The position numbers and the translations under genes are program-made. A stretch of DNA of 64,000 nucleotides. It comes from Erwinia sp. S63. GTDB lineage: Bacteria; Pseudomonadota; Gammaproteobacteria; Enterobacterales; Enterobacteriaceae. This document shows positions 17,540 through 26,135 of this stretch, one piece after another. The DNA is taken from NCBI RefSeq assembly GCF_016625195.1, contig NZ_JACVUP010000010.1, positions 1-64,000 on the forward strand, in the 5' to 3' direction. The notes under the pieces were generated by a model. It worked only from the letters and a program-made list of their open reading frames with translations, ran no database searches and was not told the DNA's origin. Within the stretch, counting starts at the first letter, position 1; each line of letters begins with the position of its first letter.

Positions 17540-18619
17540 ATGAATGGAGATAAAAGCGCGCGTCAGTGCGTAGCGAACTCACAGACGGACAGCCATTTTT
17601 CGCCCGCTATTGCTGTCTCATCAAAACATGAAGATTGGCAACGGGTGGGGCATCAGGCTGCGCATCGATTACCGACGCCTGAAATGATTGCTTCATTGGC
17701 TGCTTTCCAGACGGAGAGCGAGTCAATGGCACCGTTAATGATCTGGCAACTCCTGCATGAACTCTCTTTTATCTCCGCTGAAGGTTGGCTGATTGCGGAT
17801 GCGCGCCAGCGAGCAGGGATTGCCGACTGTTTTCAGTTTATGCTGGAAAAATGGCACGACATTCTGGAAGAGGAAGGGATTGTGGAGCAGCGCGATCAGC
17901 GCTGGTTTGCTGGCGATTGTGCCCCGAGTCTGCCTTCCATCGAACAGCGTATCGACGATGCAAAAATTCGTCTGCGTCGTTGTCTCGATTGGCACGTTGA
18001 GGGAGAGGCTTTCCTCAACACATTATTCGCAGACCAGCACACACTGTGCGAGGTGATGCGCTATCCCCAGTTGGCACTTAGCCGATTATCACCGCACCAG
18101 AGCTGCCCCCTTTATCCAGCGATGCATCAAAAGAGCATGCTGGTGGATTACCTCGGCCAGATCGCCGCTTCACTGCTGCAAACGGCAATGCAGGGAAGTG
18201 ATTGTCCACAGGTGCTGGAAATTAACGTAAACACTGACCACGGTGACCTTCAACAATGGCGGGACAGGCAAGGTTGTCCATCGTCACAACTCGATGCCGT
18301 ACTGGCAACCGACGTGCTTCACACAACTCAAGGCCTCGATGCCATGCTCCAGGGCTTCTGGCATGCATTAAAACCTGAAGGTGTATTGATTGTGGTGGAA
18401 CCCACACAAGATTTGTCGCTGAGGTGGATAACCGCGGCTGCGATGCTGCAGCAGGCAACAGAAGGGCATAATCCGCAGTTTACGCTATCGCTTTCGCGTG
18501 AAGCCTGGCTGCAGGCATTTGTGCACCATGGCTTTTGTCTGATAGGTGACTGGCCTCAGCCGGGTACGTCACTTTCGTTTGCTGGTCATCAAGTATTTAT
18601 AGTGCAGAAGCCGGTTTAA
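17540..18619 (+). CDS. Fur-controlled class I methyltransferase-like protein
   Basis: A 359-residue protein without a close named match. The C-terminal 150 residues have a class I methyltransferase plan: VLEINVN (motif I region, glycines degenerate), DAVLATDVLHTTQGLDAMLQGFWHALKPEGVLIVVEP (motifs II-III), then a typical C-terminal strand pair. The text resembles the embedded methyltransferase regions of siderophore NRPS/PKS proteins. The N-terminal part is helical. GGAG at 17531-17534 points to ATG 17540, not the GTG two codons earlier. A Fur box precedes it. No synthetase gene is nearby, so it may be an orphan siderophore tailoring enzyme or remnant. The weak motif I raises doubt about SAM binding. 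Confidence 0.65.
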   Translation: MNGDKSARQCVANSQTDSHFSPAIAVSSKHEDWQRVGHQAAHRLPTPEMIASLAAFQTESESMAPLMIWQLLHELSFISAEGWLIADARQRAGIADCFQFMLEKWHDILEEEGIVEQRDQRWFAGDCAPSLPSIEQRIDDAKIRLRRCLDWHVEGEAFLNTLFADQHTLCEVMRYPQLALSRLSPHQSCPLYPAMHQKSMLVDYLGQIAASLLQTAMQGSDCPQVLEINVNTDHGDLQQWRDRQGCPSSQLDAVLATDVLHTTQGLDAMLQGFWHALKPEGVLIVVEPTQDLSLRWITAAAMLQQATEGHNPQFTLSLSREAWLQAFVHHGFCLIGDWPQPGTSLSFAGHQVFIVQKPV

Positions 18620-18994
18620 TGAGTGGTTGGTATGTTGGTGCTGCAATCAACCACTCTCCTGCCGCACATTGAGTCACATATTGGCTTTTATAAGGTTTTG
18701 AAAATAACAGTCTGGAATCAGATCGGGAATTTAACCTGGTTTTAAGGCGAGCTAAACCTGAGTAAGGCGGAACAATATCAAGGCGGCGCACTCATTATTG
18801 TGCGTTATTAAAGTCAGGGACGGGCGATTTGATCATGACTATGACAATAGTTGATAGTTAACCCCGTCATTATCTTAATAAGGGGATTCCGCGAACGCGG
18901 GAGAGAGCGAAGATATCAATCAGTATTTAAGTTCTGGTGGGCGGAACACCCACCAAAAATGTTCGATAACTCAAATTAAACGGGGAAAGCCCGA
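18620..18994. other. Intergenic with hairpins
   Basis: An imperfect terminator-like stem (GAGTGGTTG at 18621-18629 with CAACCACTC at 18648-18656) follows the methyltransferase gene but has no T-run. A second inverted repeat, GGTGGG...CCCACC, lies near 18936-18954. No gene was seen. Confidence 0.45.
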
Positions 18995-19393
18995 TTAGAT
19001 AAGAAAATCATCGAGAGATTTGCCGGCATCAACAGCGGCTTTAATCACAGCTGGCGTGCGACCCTGACCGGTCCAGTGCTTCTCAACGCCTTCTTCCGTA
19101 TATTTATATTTAGCCGGACGTGGAGCACGTTTAGCACGAGTCTTACCCGTTGGCGTTAATGCGCCCAGCAGTTCGTTCGGGTCAATCCCGTCCTGCAGCA
19201 GCAGTTCACGATATTTGGCCAGTTTCTCTTCTTTTTCACGCACGGCGGCTTCGCTGGCGTTGTTTTCTTCACGGCGCTCTGACACAACAACAGTAAACTT
19301 TTCCAGCATTTCTTCCAGATCTGCAAGCTGCACTTCACGTGCCTGCGCGCGAAGCGTACGGATATTGTTTAACGCTTTAAGTGAATCACTCAT
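18995..19393 (-). CDS. H-NS/StpA-family nucleoid protein
   Basis: A 132-residue xenogeneic silencer. The N-terminal coiled-coil oligomerisation region (residues 1-65) is followed by a basic linker ([17 protein letters not shown]) and the DNA-binding domain with the minor-groove motif TGQGRTP at 108-114. Plasmid-borne H-NS copies coat AT-rich plasmid DNA and are thought to avoid titrating the chromosomal H-NS. The 600 bases upstream are AT-rich and gene-free, consistent with self-binding. Confidence 0.93.
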   Translation of the reverse strand: MSDSLKALNNIRTLRAQAREVQLADLEEMLEKFTVVVSERREENNASEAAVREKEEKLAKYRELLLQDGIDPNELLGALTPTGKTRAKRAPRPAKYKYTEEGVEKHWTGQGRTPAVIKAAVDAGKSLDDFLI

Positions 19394-20017
19394 GAACTTC
19401 TCCTGAATATTTTGTCGCTGAACGAAATAAATTAAGTGGTGCAGTTGATAACGAATTTAGGAAGAGTATATCGATGTTACTCTCTTTGCAGAAGTACAAC
19501 ACATCAGATATCAATAATAAAGCCCGTAAAGTGTCAATTTTTAGATATTTCTCAAAATTTCGGGGTGTGCCATGCGATGAGAAGTCGATAATTGCGCTTT
19601 GAACTCTATTTTAACCATCAGTGATTTTAGCGTTTGGTTATATTTTTAAGTATGTCGACGCAGAAAAACTTATGTTACCCGGTCACAATGATTGTCAAGC
19701 CCACCTTCGGGAGGAAGCAAACGTTAATGGCTACTTAATTAATGACCGGATAAAGCGTTCACTCGTGCAGATAACTTCACGATGCGTCACTGCAAATCGT
19801 CATAACGGTATGCAAGATAGCCATGACGGATCGTGGTTCAATTCTGCGGGGTAAGGGATGTCGCGTGAAATTAGGGTAGTTAATATCATGCGGATAAGAT
19901 CTTTATGCTTAATACGTTTAAAAGTGCACTCACATGCTCAGGAAGCGATCGAATTGATAACTTTTCACTTCAAGGTGCTGCGAAGAAGCAAAGTCAATGG
20001 GTTGCAGGCATAAGCTT
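19394..20017. other. Gene-free stretch between hns and the XRE gene
   Basis: About 620 bases with no supported gene. A 77-codon frame at 19621-19854 has no ribosome binding site and no family. The part near 19400-19560 is the H-NS gene promoter region. If a partner toxin once lay beside the XRE gene it is not recognisable here. Confidence 0.5.
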
Positions 20018-20344
20018 TTAAGAAGATGTATTTAGTTTTTTCAAACCACGCTTCGTTGCCCTTTGTCGGGACGGAGCATTCAGTGCCTCAACCTGCGCGA
20101 TGCTCAATGCGGGTGGTGCAAACAAATTCATCATTTCTCTTTCAAGACGGAGCGCAAACACGACCTTTATAAAGTTTTCAAACGTCACCTTACCGCCATT
20201 TTCCAGCTTTTTTAGCGCTGACACTGAAATCCCTGCGCTATCAGCCAACTCTTTCTGAAGAAGATTGCGTCTAAGGCGTTGCTCTTTCAGACGTTGCCCG
20301 AGTCCTGCAATCAATTGAGATTCAGTAAAGAGGTTAAGAGTCAT
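20018..20344 (-). CDS. XRE-family regulator, HipB-like
   Basis: A 108-residue DNA-binding protein with a helix-turn-helix at about residues 10-60 (GLGQRLKEQRLRRNLLQKELADSAGISVSALKKLE). The sequence style (GGKVTFENFIKVVFALRLE) matches the HipB-type antitoxin/regulators usually followed by a hipA kinase gene, but no hipA is present downstream. The frame opens at 20452; ATG at 20344, matching the family start and with AAGG upstream, is preferred. It may regulate genes elsewhere or be a leftover antitoxin. Confidence 0.75.
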   Translation of the reverse strand: MTLNLFTESQLIAGLGQRLKEQRLRRNLLQKELADSAGISVSALKKLENGGKVTFENFIKVVFALRLEREMMNLFAPPALSIAQVEALNAPSRQRATKRGLKKLNTSS

Positions 20345-20723
20345 TTTAAAAGCCCTTAATGTCATTAAAGATGAATAAGAGTTCATTATAGAGCTTTTAT
20401 GAATACGGTCATAGTGTGTAGAGTGAGTGTTGCTTGAAGCAAATGAGTTCACTTAAACCGGATAAGGGAGAGAGTTAAAGAACCATTAAAATGAACACTT
20501 ACAGTTCAACTTAATTGCATAAGTCGCGACATAGTAAATTAAACATCCACCACATTAAGTCTTAAACGACCATCATGGTGCTTAGGGAAAATAGGCGAAG
20601 CCTGAAATCCAGCCCGACCAACATGTCGTCTTCATACTTTGTCAGGCAATAGAATGTCAGGATGACATTTTCGAATTGCCCCCTCATAATGACAACACAA
20701 GTGACACCACACATGAGGTTGAT

Positions 20724-21011
20724 ATGAGCAGCACCATACATTTTCGGATTGATGATGAAACCAAAAGATTGGCTATGCAGGCTGCTGAACGGGTTAAGCT
20801 CAGCCTGACTGAGCTTATGCGTCAAAGAGCTGTTGAGTTAGCTGATGAAGAACGTCGTCATCAAAGTCATGAGCACGATATCTGGCTTGAACAGCAAATC
20901 ACCCAAGCCTTTGAGCGACATGATTCGGGCAGTGGGGAATATATCAGCCATGATGAGGCCACCTCTCACATGGATAAATTGAGAGAACGTGCACAGCAGG
21001 GGAAATTGTGA
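20724..21011 (+). CDS. RelB/DinJ-like antitoxin
   Basis: A 95-residue protein with an N-terminal ribbon-helix-helix (MSSTIHFRIDDETKRLAMQAAERVKLSLTELMRQRA split over residues 1-36) and a charged C-terminal toxin-binding tail. The frame is open from 20676, but ATG at 20724 with TGAGGT upstream gives the family start. It overlaps the toxin gene by 4 bases. It should bind and neutralise the neighbour and repress the operon. Confidence 0.85.
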   Translation: MSSTIHFRIDDETKRLAMQAAERVKLSLTELMRQRAVELADEERRHQSHEHDIWLEQQITQAFERHDSGSGEYISHDEATSHMDKLRERAQQGKL

Positions 21012-21331
21012 GCGTAGAAATTGTCTGGGATAGGCTGGCACTGACTGACAGGGAAAATATTTTTCTTTATCTAAATCAAGAGGCAGGAGCAGCCGTCGCT
21101 ATTGCTGTTGATGATCGAATTGTTTCGCTGATTGAAATACTCAGAGACAACCCGATGGCTGGAGTGAGGGCTGGGCGTAATGAAAATCAAAGAAAACTCG
21201 TCATACCGCATTTTCCTTTTATCATCGTTTACTCTACTGCCGAACATAGGGTCAGCGTACTACGCATACTGCACACATCAAGAAAAATGACAGAGCTTTA
21301 TCTCAACCGAGAGGGCACATTAGGCCAGTGA
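21008..21331 (+). CDS. RelE/ParE-family toxin
   Basis: A 107-residue toxin of the RelE/ParE fold: an N-terminal strand-helix (VEIVWDRLALTDRENIFLYL), then RKLVIPHFPFIIVYSTAEHRVSVLRILHTSRK, which is the conserved sheet with the C-terminal arginine/lysine. It starts with GTG inside the antitoxin stop. Whether it cuts mRNA (RelE) or poisons gyrase (ParE) cannot be decided from the sequence. On a plasmid this pair would stabilise inheritance. Confidence 0.85.
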   Translation: MSVEIVWDRLALTDRENIFLYLNQEAGAAVAIAVDDRIVSLIEILRDNPMAGVRAGRNENQRKLVIPHFPFIIVYSTAEHRVSVLRILHTSRKMTELYLNREGTLGQ

Positions 21332-21502
21332 GCGCCATCCATAATCCCACTTGGGATAGTCCGGGCGGTTAGTATCGCCCATACAGACTCATCGTTAGGC
21401 GGTTCAGTCCTAATAGGGTCTAGGCCATCTCCCACACCAGCCATCAATCCTCACTTTCCACCTGAGTAAAAATTTGTGATCAACCACGATGATTTCCATA
21501 TT

Positions 21503-21545
21503 GTAATCGATTACTTTTATTTTCTCGCATTTTGTAATCGATTAC
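21503..21545. promoter_or_regulatory. Paired LacI-type operators upstream of the MFS gene
   Basis: The perfect palindrome GTAATCGATTAC occurs at 21503-21514 and 21534-21545, 31 bases apart. The same 12-mer appears twice before the periplasmic TIM-barrel gene (27005-27041) and was not noticed elsewhere in the window. The LacI-family regulator encoded between them is the likely binder. Confidence 0.85.
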
Positions 21546-21561
21546 TTTTTGGGGGTTAGAA

Positions 21562-22791
21562 ATGGTTGCTGCGACACAAGGCACCGCGCAAGACCAGGCA
21601 ATGCAGCGCATGCTGGTCCCACGGCTGTCACTGATGATGTTTCTTCAGTTCTTTATCTGGGGCAGTTGGTCGGTCACGCTGGGATTGGTGATGACGCAGC
21701 ACAACATGTCCTTGCTGATTGGTGATGCTTTCTCGGCGGGCCCGATTGCCTCCATTCTTTCGCCGTTTGTTCTCGGCATGCTGGTGGACAGATTTTTCCC
21801 TTCGCAAAAAGTCCTGGCAGTAATGCATCTGGCCGGTGCAGTGATTTTGTGGTTTGTACCTCAGGCGATGATCGCCGAGAACGGTGCGCTGCTGATCGGC
21901 TTACTGTTCGGCTACACGCTGTGCTACATGCCCACGCTGGCACTGACCAATAATATTGCTTTTCACAGTCTCGCCAGCAGTGAGAAGAGTTTCCCGGTAG
22001 TGCGCGTGTTCGGCACCATCGGCTGGATTGTCGCTGGCCTGTTCATCGGGTTCACGGGAATCGCCTCCAGCGTCAGTGTCTTCACGGTGGCGGCGATTTG
22101 TTCCGTGGTACTGGCAATCTACAGCCTCACGCTGCCGCATACACCCGCACCCGCTAAAGGTCTGCCATTCAGACCGCGCGATTTGTTCTGCGCTGATGCG
22201 TTTGCCCTGCTAAAAATCCGTCACTTCTTCATTTTTTCGCTCTGTGCCACGCTGATTTCCATTCCGCTGGGCACTTACTACGCCTACACCGCCTCCTGGC
22301 TGGCCGACGCTGGTGTTGAAAACGTCAGCTCACTGATGTCCTTCGGCCAGATGTCTGAAATCTTCTTCATGCTGGTGATTCCGCTGCTGTTTCGCCGTCT
22401 GGGCGTGAAATACATGCTGCTGGTCGGTATGTGTGCCTGGTTTGTGCGTTATGCCCTGTTTGCCATGGGCATGGGCGAGGAGGGACGCGCGCTGATTTGG
22501 CTGGGGATTCTGCTGCACGGCGTCTGTTACGACTTCTTCTTTGTCGTCGGCTTCATCTACACCGATCGCATTGCGGGAGACAAAGTCAAAGGACAAGCGC
22601 AGAGCATGATTGTGATGTTCACCTACGGCATCGGCATGCTGCTGGGATCGCAGATTTCAGGTGCGCTGTATAACCATCTGGTCGCGGGTCAGGTATCGGC
22701 TGCCAGTTGGGGCATGTTCTGGTGGATTCCGGCGATCGCGGCTGCCGTGATTGCCCTGTTGTTTATGTTCACATTTAAGTATCGCGATTGA
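21562..22791 (+). CDS. MFS transporter, nucleoside/sugar symporter type
   Basis: A 409-residue, twelve-helix permease with the look of the nucleoside:H+ symporter (NupG/XapB/YegT) branch: MFLQFFIWGSWSVTLG at the first helix, RVFGTIGWIVAG in the fifth and YGIGMLLGSQISGALYNH near the eleventh. Relatives often sit in sugar or glycoside catabolic operons. It is first in an operon with an isomerase and a dehydrogenase and lies just after the paired palindromes, so it probably imports the inducing compound. Confidence 0.88.
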   Translation: MVAATQGTAQDQAMQRMLVPRLSLMMFLQFFIWGSWSVTLGLVMTQHNMSLLIGDAFSAGPIASILSPFVLGMLVDRFFPSQKVLAVMHLAGAVILWFVPQAMIAENGALLIGLLFGYTLCYMPTLALTNNIAFHSLASSEKSFPVVRVFGTIGWIVAGLFIGFTGIASSVSVFTVAAICSVVLAIYSLTLPHTPAPAKGLPFRPRDLFCADAFALLKIRHFFIFSLCATLISIPLGTYYAYTASWLADAGVENVSSLMSFGQMSEIFFMLVIPLLFRRLGVKYMLLVGMCAWFVRYALFAMGMGEEGRALIWLGILLHGVCYDFFFVVGFIYTDRIAGDKVKGQAQSMIVMFTYGIGMLLGSQISGALYNHLVAGQVSAASWGMFWWIPAIAAAVIALLFMFTFKYRD

Positions 22792-22818
22792 GTTTTTGTT
22801 GTTACTGGAGGTGGTTTT

Positions 22819-23883
22819 TTGAAAACGTTAAAAGGTCCGGGCATTTTCCTTTCACAGTTTATCGGCGCTGATGCCCCATTCAATTCACTGGAAGGTCTGG
22901 CGAAATGGGCATCCACTCTGGGATTTCAGGCATTGCAGATCCCCTGCAATCACCCGGCAATCTTCGATCTGCAACGCGCAGCCACCAGCCAGACTTACTG
23001 TGATGAGGTGCTGGGATTGCTGAAGCAGTATGGCCTCAGCATCAGCGAATTATCGACGCATCTGGAAGGGCAGTTGATTGCCGTGCATCCCGCGCATGAT
23101 GCCGCTTTCGATAATTTTGCACCGGCACACCTACGCGGCAAGCGGGAAGCGCGCACGGCCTGGGCGATCGAGCAGGTTAAACATGCTGCAGTCGCCTCCA
23201 GCAAGCTGGGACTGACTGCCCATGCCACTTTCTCTGGCTCGCTCGCCTGGCCCTATGTTTACCCGTGGCCGCCACACAACCCGCAATTACTGGGTGAGGC
23301 CTTTAAGGAACTCGCTCGCCGCTGGCGGCCAGTGCTGGATGTGTATGACCAGCATGGCGTGGATGTGTGTTACGAATTACACCCAGGCGAGGACCTGCAC
23401 GATGGCGCAACCTTTGAGCGTTTCCTTGAACAGGTGAACCACCATCCTCGTTGCAATATCCTGTTTGATCCCAGCCATCTGCATCTTCAGCACATTGATT
23501 ACCTGCAGTTCATCGATATCTATCATTCGCGTATCAAAGCCTTCCATGTCAAAGATGCGGAATATCAGCGCAATGGCCGCAGCGGGGTGTATGGCGGCTA
23601 TCAAAACTGGATAGATCGCGCCGGGCGTTTCCGTTCGCCAGGCGACGGGCAGATAGATTTCAAAAGCATCTTCAGCAAACTGGCACAGTACGATTTCAAC
23701 GGCTGGGCGGTGCTGGAGTGGGAATGCTGCCTGAAAGATGCGGAAACCGGTGCAAGGGAAGGGGCTGAATTCATTCAACGCCACATCATTCCGGTCGCCA
23801 GCCGCGCCTTTGATGATTTTGCCGCGCAGGATGACAGCGGCAGAATCCGTTCGCAGCTCGGACTCAGGGAGGAACCTAAATGA
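22819..23883 (+). CDS. Sugar phosphate isomerase/epimerase-like TIM barrel
   Basis: A 354-residue AP-endonuclease-2 fold (xylose-isomerase-like TIM barrel) protein of the IolE/IolH type. Metal-site stretches are YELHPGEDLHDG, ILFDPSHLHLQH, IKAFHVKDAEY and VLEWEC, with acidic and histidine ligands at the expected strand ends. Start is TTG at 22819 with GGAGGTGG upstream. It is followed by, and overlaps by 4 bases, a Gfo/Idh/MocA dehydrogenase, a pairing typical of inositol or keto-glycoside breakdown. Exact substrate unknown. Confidence 0.88.
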   Translation: MKTLKGPGIFLSQFIGADAPFNSLEGLAKWASTLGFQALQIPCNHPAIFDLQRAATSQTYCDEVLGLLKQYGLSISELSTHLEGQLIAVHPAHDAAFDNFAPAHLRGKREARTAWAIEQVKHAAVASSKLGLTAHATFSGSLAWPYVYPWPPHNPQLLGEAFKELARRWRPVLDVYDQHGVDVCYELHPGEDLHDGATFERFLEQVNHHPRCNILFDPSHLHLQHIDYLQFIDIYHSRIKAFHVKDAEYQRNGRSGVYGGYQNWIDRAGRFRSPGDGQIDFKSIFSKLAQYDFNGWAVLEWECCLKDAETGAREGAEFIQRHIIPVASRAFDDFAAQDDSGRIRSQLGLREEPK

Positions 23884-25031
23884 TTAATGTCGGGATTATC
23901 GGCAGCGGATTTATCGGTCCCGCGCACATTGAGGCACTACGTCGCCTCGGCAACATCAATGTCGTGGCACTGTGCGACTCCACGCTGGAGAAAGCACAAG
24001 CACAGGCGGCGCAATTTCACGTGCCGCACGCCTATGGTGACGTTGTCACCTTTCTGCAGCATCCAGAGCTGCATGCTGTGCACAATTGCACGCCCAATCA
24101 CCTCCATGCCGCCATCAATAAGCAGGTTTTACTCGCCGGCAAACACCTGTTCTCGGAAAAACCACTTTGCATGATGATGGACGAAGCGCGTGAATTAGTG
24201 TCACTGGCTGAACAGGTAGGTGTGGTCAACGGGGTCAGCTTCGTTTACCGACAGTTTGCCATGGTGCAGCAAGCCGCGAGCATGGTGCGCAGCGGCGAAA
24301 CGGGCCGCACCTTTGCCGTTCAGGGCAGCTACTTACAAGACTGGATGCTGGAAGAGACGGATTACAACTGGCGTGTGGAGGCCGGCAAGGGCGGTGCATC
24401 ACGTGCAGTAGCGGATATCGGTTCTCACTGGTGCGACACCATACAGTTTGTCACTGGCCGCAAGATAGTGGCAGTGATGGCCGATCTCGCCATCGTCTGG
24501 CCAACCCGCAAAGCCAATCTAACCGGGCAGGCCACCTTCAGCGCGCAGACGCAGCAGGCCCAGTATCAGGATTGTCCGGTGAATACGGAAGATCTGGGCT
24601 TTGTGCTGCTGCGTTTCGATGATGGCAGTAAAGGCTGTCTGAGCGTGTCACAAGTGGCGGCGGGGCGCAAAAATCGCCTCTATCTGGAGGTGAGCGGCAG
24701 CCAGGCCTCGCTGGCGTGGGATCAGGAAGTGCCACAACAGTTGTGGGTCGGTCATCGTCATCAGGCCAATCAAACCCTGACGGACGATGCGTCGTTGATG
24801 AACCGCGATGTTGCCGCCCGTGCTCGTTTTCCTGGCGGGCACATCGAAGGCTGGCCCGATGCATTTCGCGCCATGATGCAGCAGTTTTATCAGGCGGTGG
24901 AGAAGGGTGAGATGCCGGCGCAAGATGAACGACACTTTGCTGACTTCAGCGACGGCGCGCAGGTGATGGCCATCGTTGAGGCGATTGTAAAAAGCCACCG
25001 CGATCAACGCTGGGTCGACATTCGCATTTGA
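23880..25031 (+). CDS. Gfo/Idh/MocA-family NAD(P)-dependent oxidoreductase
   Basis: A 383-residue sugar dehydrogenase. The N-terminal Rossmann fold has GIIGSGFIGPAH at residues 5-16; the family EKPLC motif (SEKPLCMMM) and the GGASRAVADIGSHWCD catalytic stretch are present, with the D and H of DIGSHW being the usual active-site residues. AGGGAGGAACC precedes the ATG, which overlaps the isomerase stop. It would oxidise a sugar or cyclitol hydroxyl taken in by the MFS protein. Confidence 0.9.
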   Translation: MINVGIIGSGFIGPAHIEALRRLGNINVVALCDSTLEKAQAQAAQFHVPHAYGDVVTFLQHPELHAVHNCTPNHLHAAINKQVLLAGKHLFSEKPLCMMMDEARELVSLAEQVGVVNGVSFVYRQFAMVQQAASMVRSGETGRTFAVQGSYLQDWMLEETDYNWRVEAGKGGASRAVADIGSHWCDTIQFVTGRKIVAVMADLAIVWPTRKANLTGQATFSAQTQQAQYQDCPVNTEDLGFVLLRFDDGSKGCLSVSQVAAGRKNRLYLEVSGSQASLAWDQEVPQQLWVGHRHQANQTLTDDASLMNRDVAARARFPGGHIEGWPDAFRAMMQQFYQAVEKGEMPAQDERHFADFSDGAQVMAIVEAIVKSHRDQRWVDIRI

Positions 25032-25150
25032 CACACAGGCGCGTTCCGGCGCGCCTGATCTTCCGCATTAGCCACCCTGCCTAACTTATTGTCATGCGTC
25101 GATTTATGGTAGCCTGCAATTCAGAAACTGACGCAGGAAGTTGAGTCATC

Positions 25151-26131
25151 ATGTCCATTCAGAAAATCGCGAAGCTCGCCGGTGTTTCCGTGGCCACGGT
25201 GTCACGCGTGCTTAATAACAGTGACACCGTAAAGGATAAAAACCGGGATAAGGTGCTGGAAGCCATTAAAGCCAGCAACTACCAGCCAAATCTGTTAGCC
25301 CGTCAGCTGCGCACGGCGCGGAGCTCCATGGTGCTGGTGCTGGTTTCTGATATCTCCAACCCGTTTTGCGCTGAAATTGTGAAAGGTATCGAAGAGCAGG
25401 CCGAGCAGAATGGTTATCGCATTCTGTTGTGTAACTCCGGTTCGGACATCAATCGTTCCCGCTCAAGTCTGCAACTGCTGGCAGGCAAAATGGTCGATGG
25501 GGTGATCACCATGGATGCTTTCACCACCCTGACTGAACTGACACAGCTGATTGGCAACATGCCCTGGGTGCAGTGTGCCGAATACGCGGATGCCGGTGAT
25601 ATCTCCTGTGTGGGTATTGATGATGTTCATGCTTCGCGCCAGCTGGTGGCGCATCTGGTGGCCAGCGGACGCAAACGCATTGCCCTTATCAATCATGATT
25701 TGAGCTATAAGTACGCCCAACTGCGTCAGCAGGGTTATCAGCAGGAACTGGAACAGCGCGGTCTGTCCTGGCAGGCGGTGAGCTACGCCAGTGATCTAAG
25801 CTACAACGCAGGTAAGCGTGCGATGGAAGCGTTACTCAACGCCGACACGCAACCGGACGCGGTATTTGCCGTATCGGACACACTGGCAGCCGGGGCGATG
25901 GCCGCCATCCAGGCCGCGGGACATCAGGTGCCACAAGATATCGCCGTTGCAGGCTTTGACGGGTCGGAACTGGCTGAAATGATCTCTCCGCCTTTGACCA
26001 CTATCGCGCAGCCATCGCGCGATATTGGCCGTACTGCGTTCAGCCTGCTGCTGCAGAAGATAGACGATCCGCAATCGCCAACTGAGCGCGTCATGATGGA
26101 CTGGCGCCTGATCGTGCGCGCCAGTGCCTGA
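25151..26131 (+). CDS. LacI-family repressor
   Basis: A 326-residue repressor. Helix-turn-helix and hinge helix occupy residues 1-55 (IQKIAKLAGVSVATVSRVLNNSD, YQPNLLARQLRTARS), then a periplasmic-binding-protein-like sensor domain with VLVSDISNPFCAEIVKGIEEQA and AVSDTLAAGAMAAIQAAG. It lies inside the module bounded by the four GTAATCGATTAC palindromes, the typical kind of LacI operator, and so probably represses both arms. It is itself about 120 bases after the dehydrogenase gene. Confidence 0.92.
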   Translation: MSIQKIAKLAGVSVATVSRVLNNSDTVKDKNRDKVLEAIKASNYQPNLLARQLRTARSSMVLVLVSDISNPFCAEIVKGIEEQAEQNGYRILLCNSGSDINRSRSSLQLLAGKMVDGVITMDAFTTLTELTQLIGNMPWVQCAEYADAGDISCVGIDDVHASRQLVAHLVASGRKRIALINHDLSYKYAQLRQQGYQQELEQRGLSWQAVSYASDLSYNAGKRAMEALLNADTQPDAVFAVSDTLAAGAMAAIQAAGHQVPQDIAVAGFDGSELAEMISPPLTTIAQPSRDIGRTAFSLLLQKIDDPQSPTERVMMDWRLIVRASA

Positions 26132-26135
26132 TCGC

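Noticed and set aside
19621..19854. 77-codon frame between hns and the XRE gene
   Set aside because: No ribosome binding site, no family, and low-complexity start; treated as non-coding.
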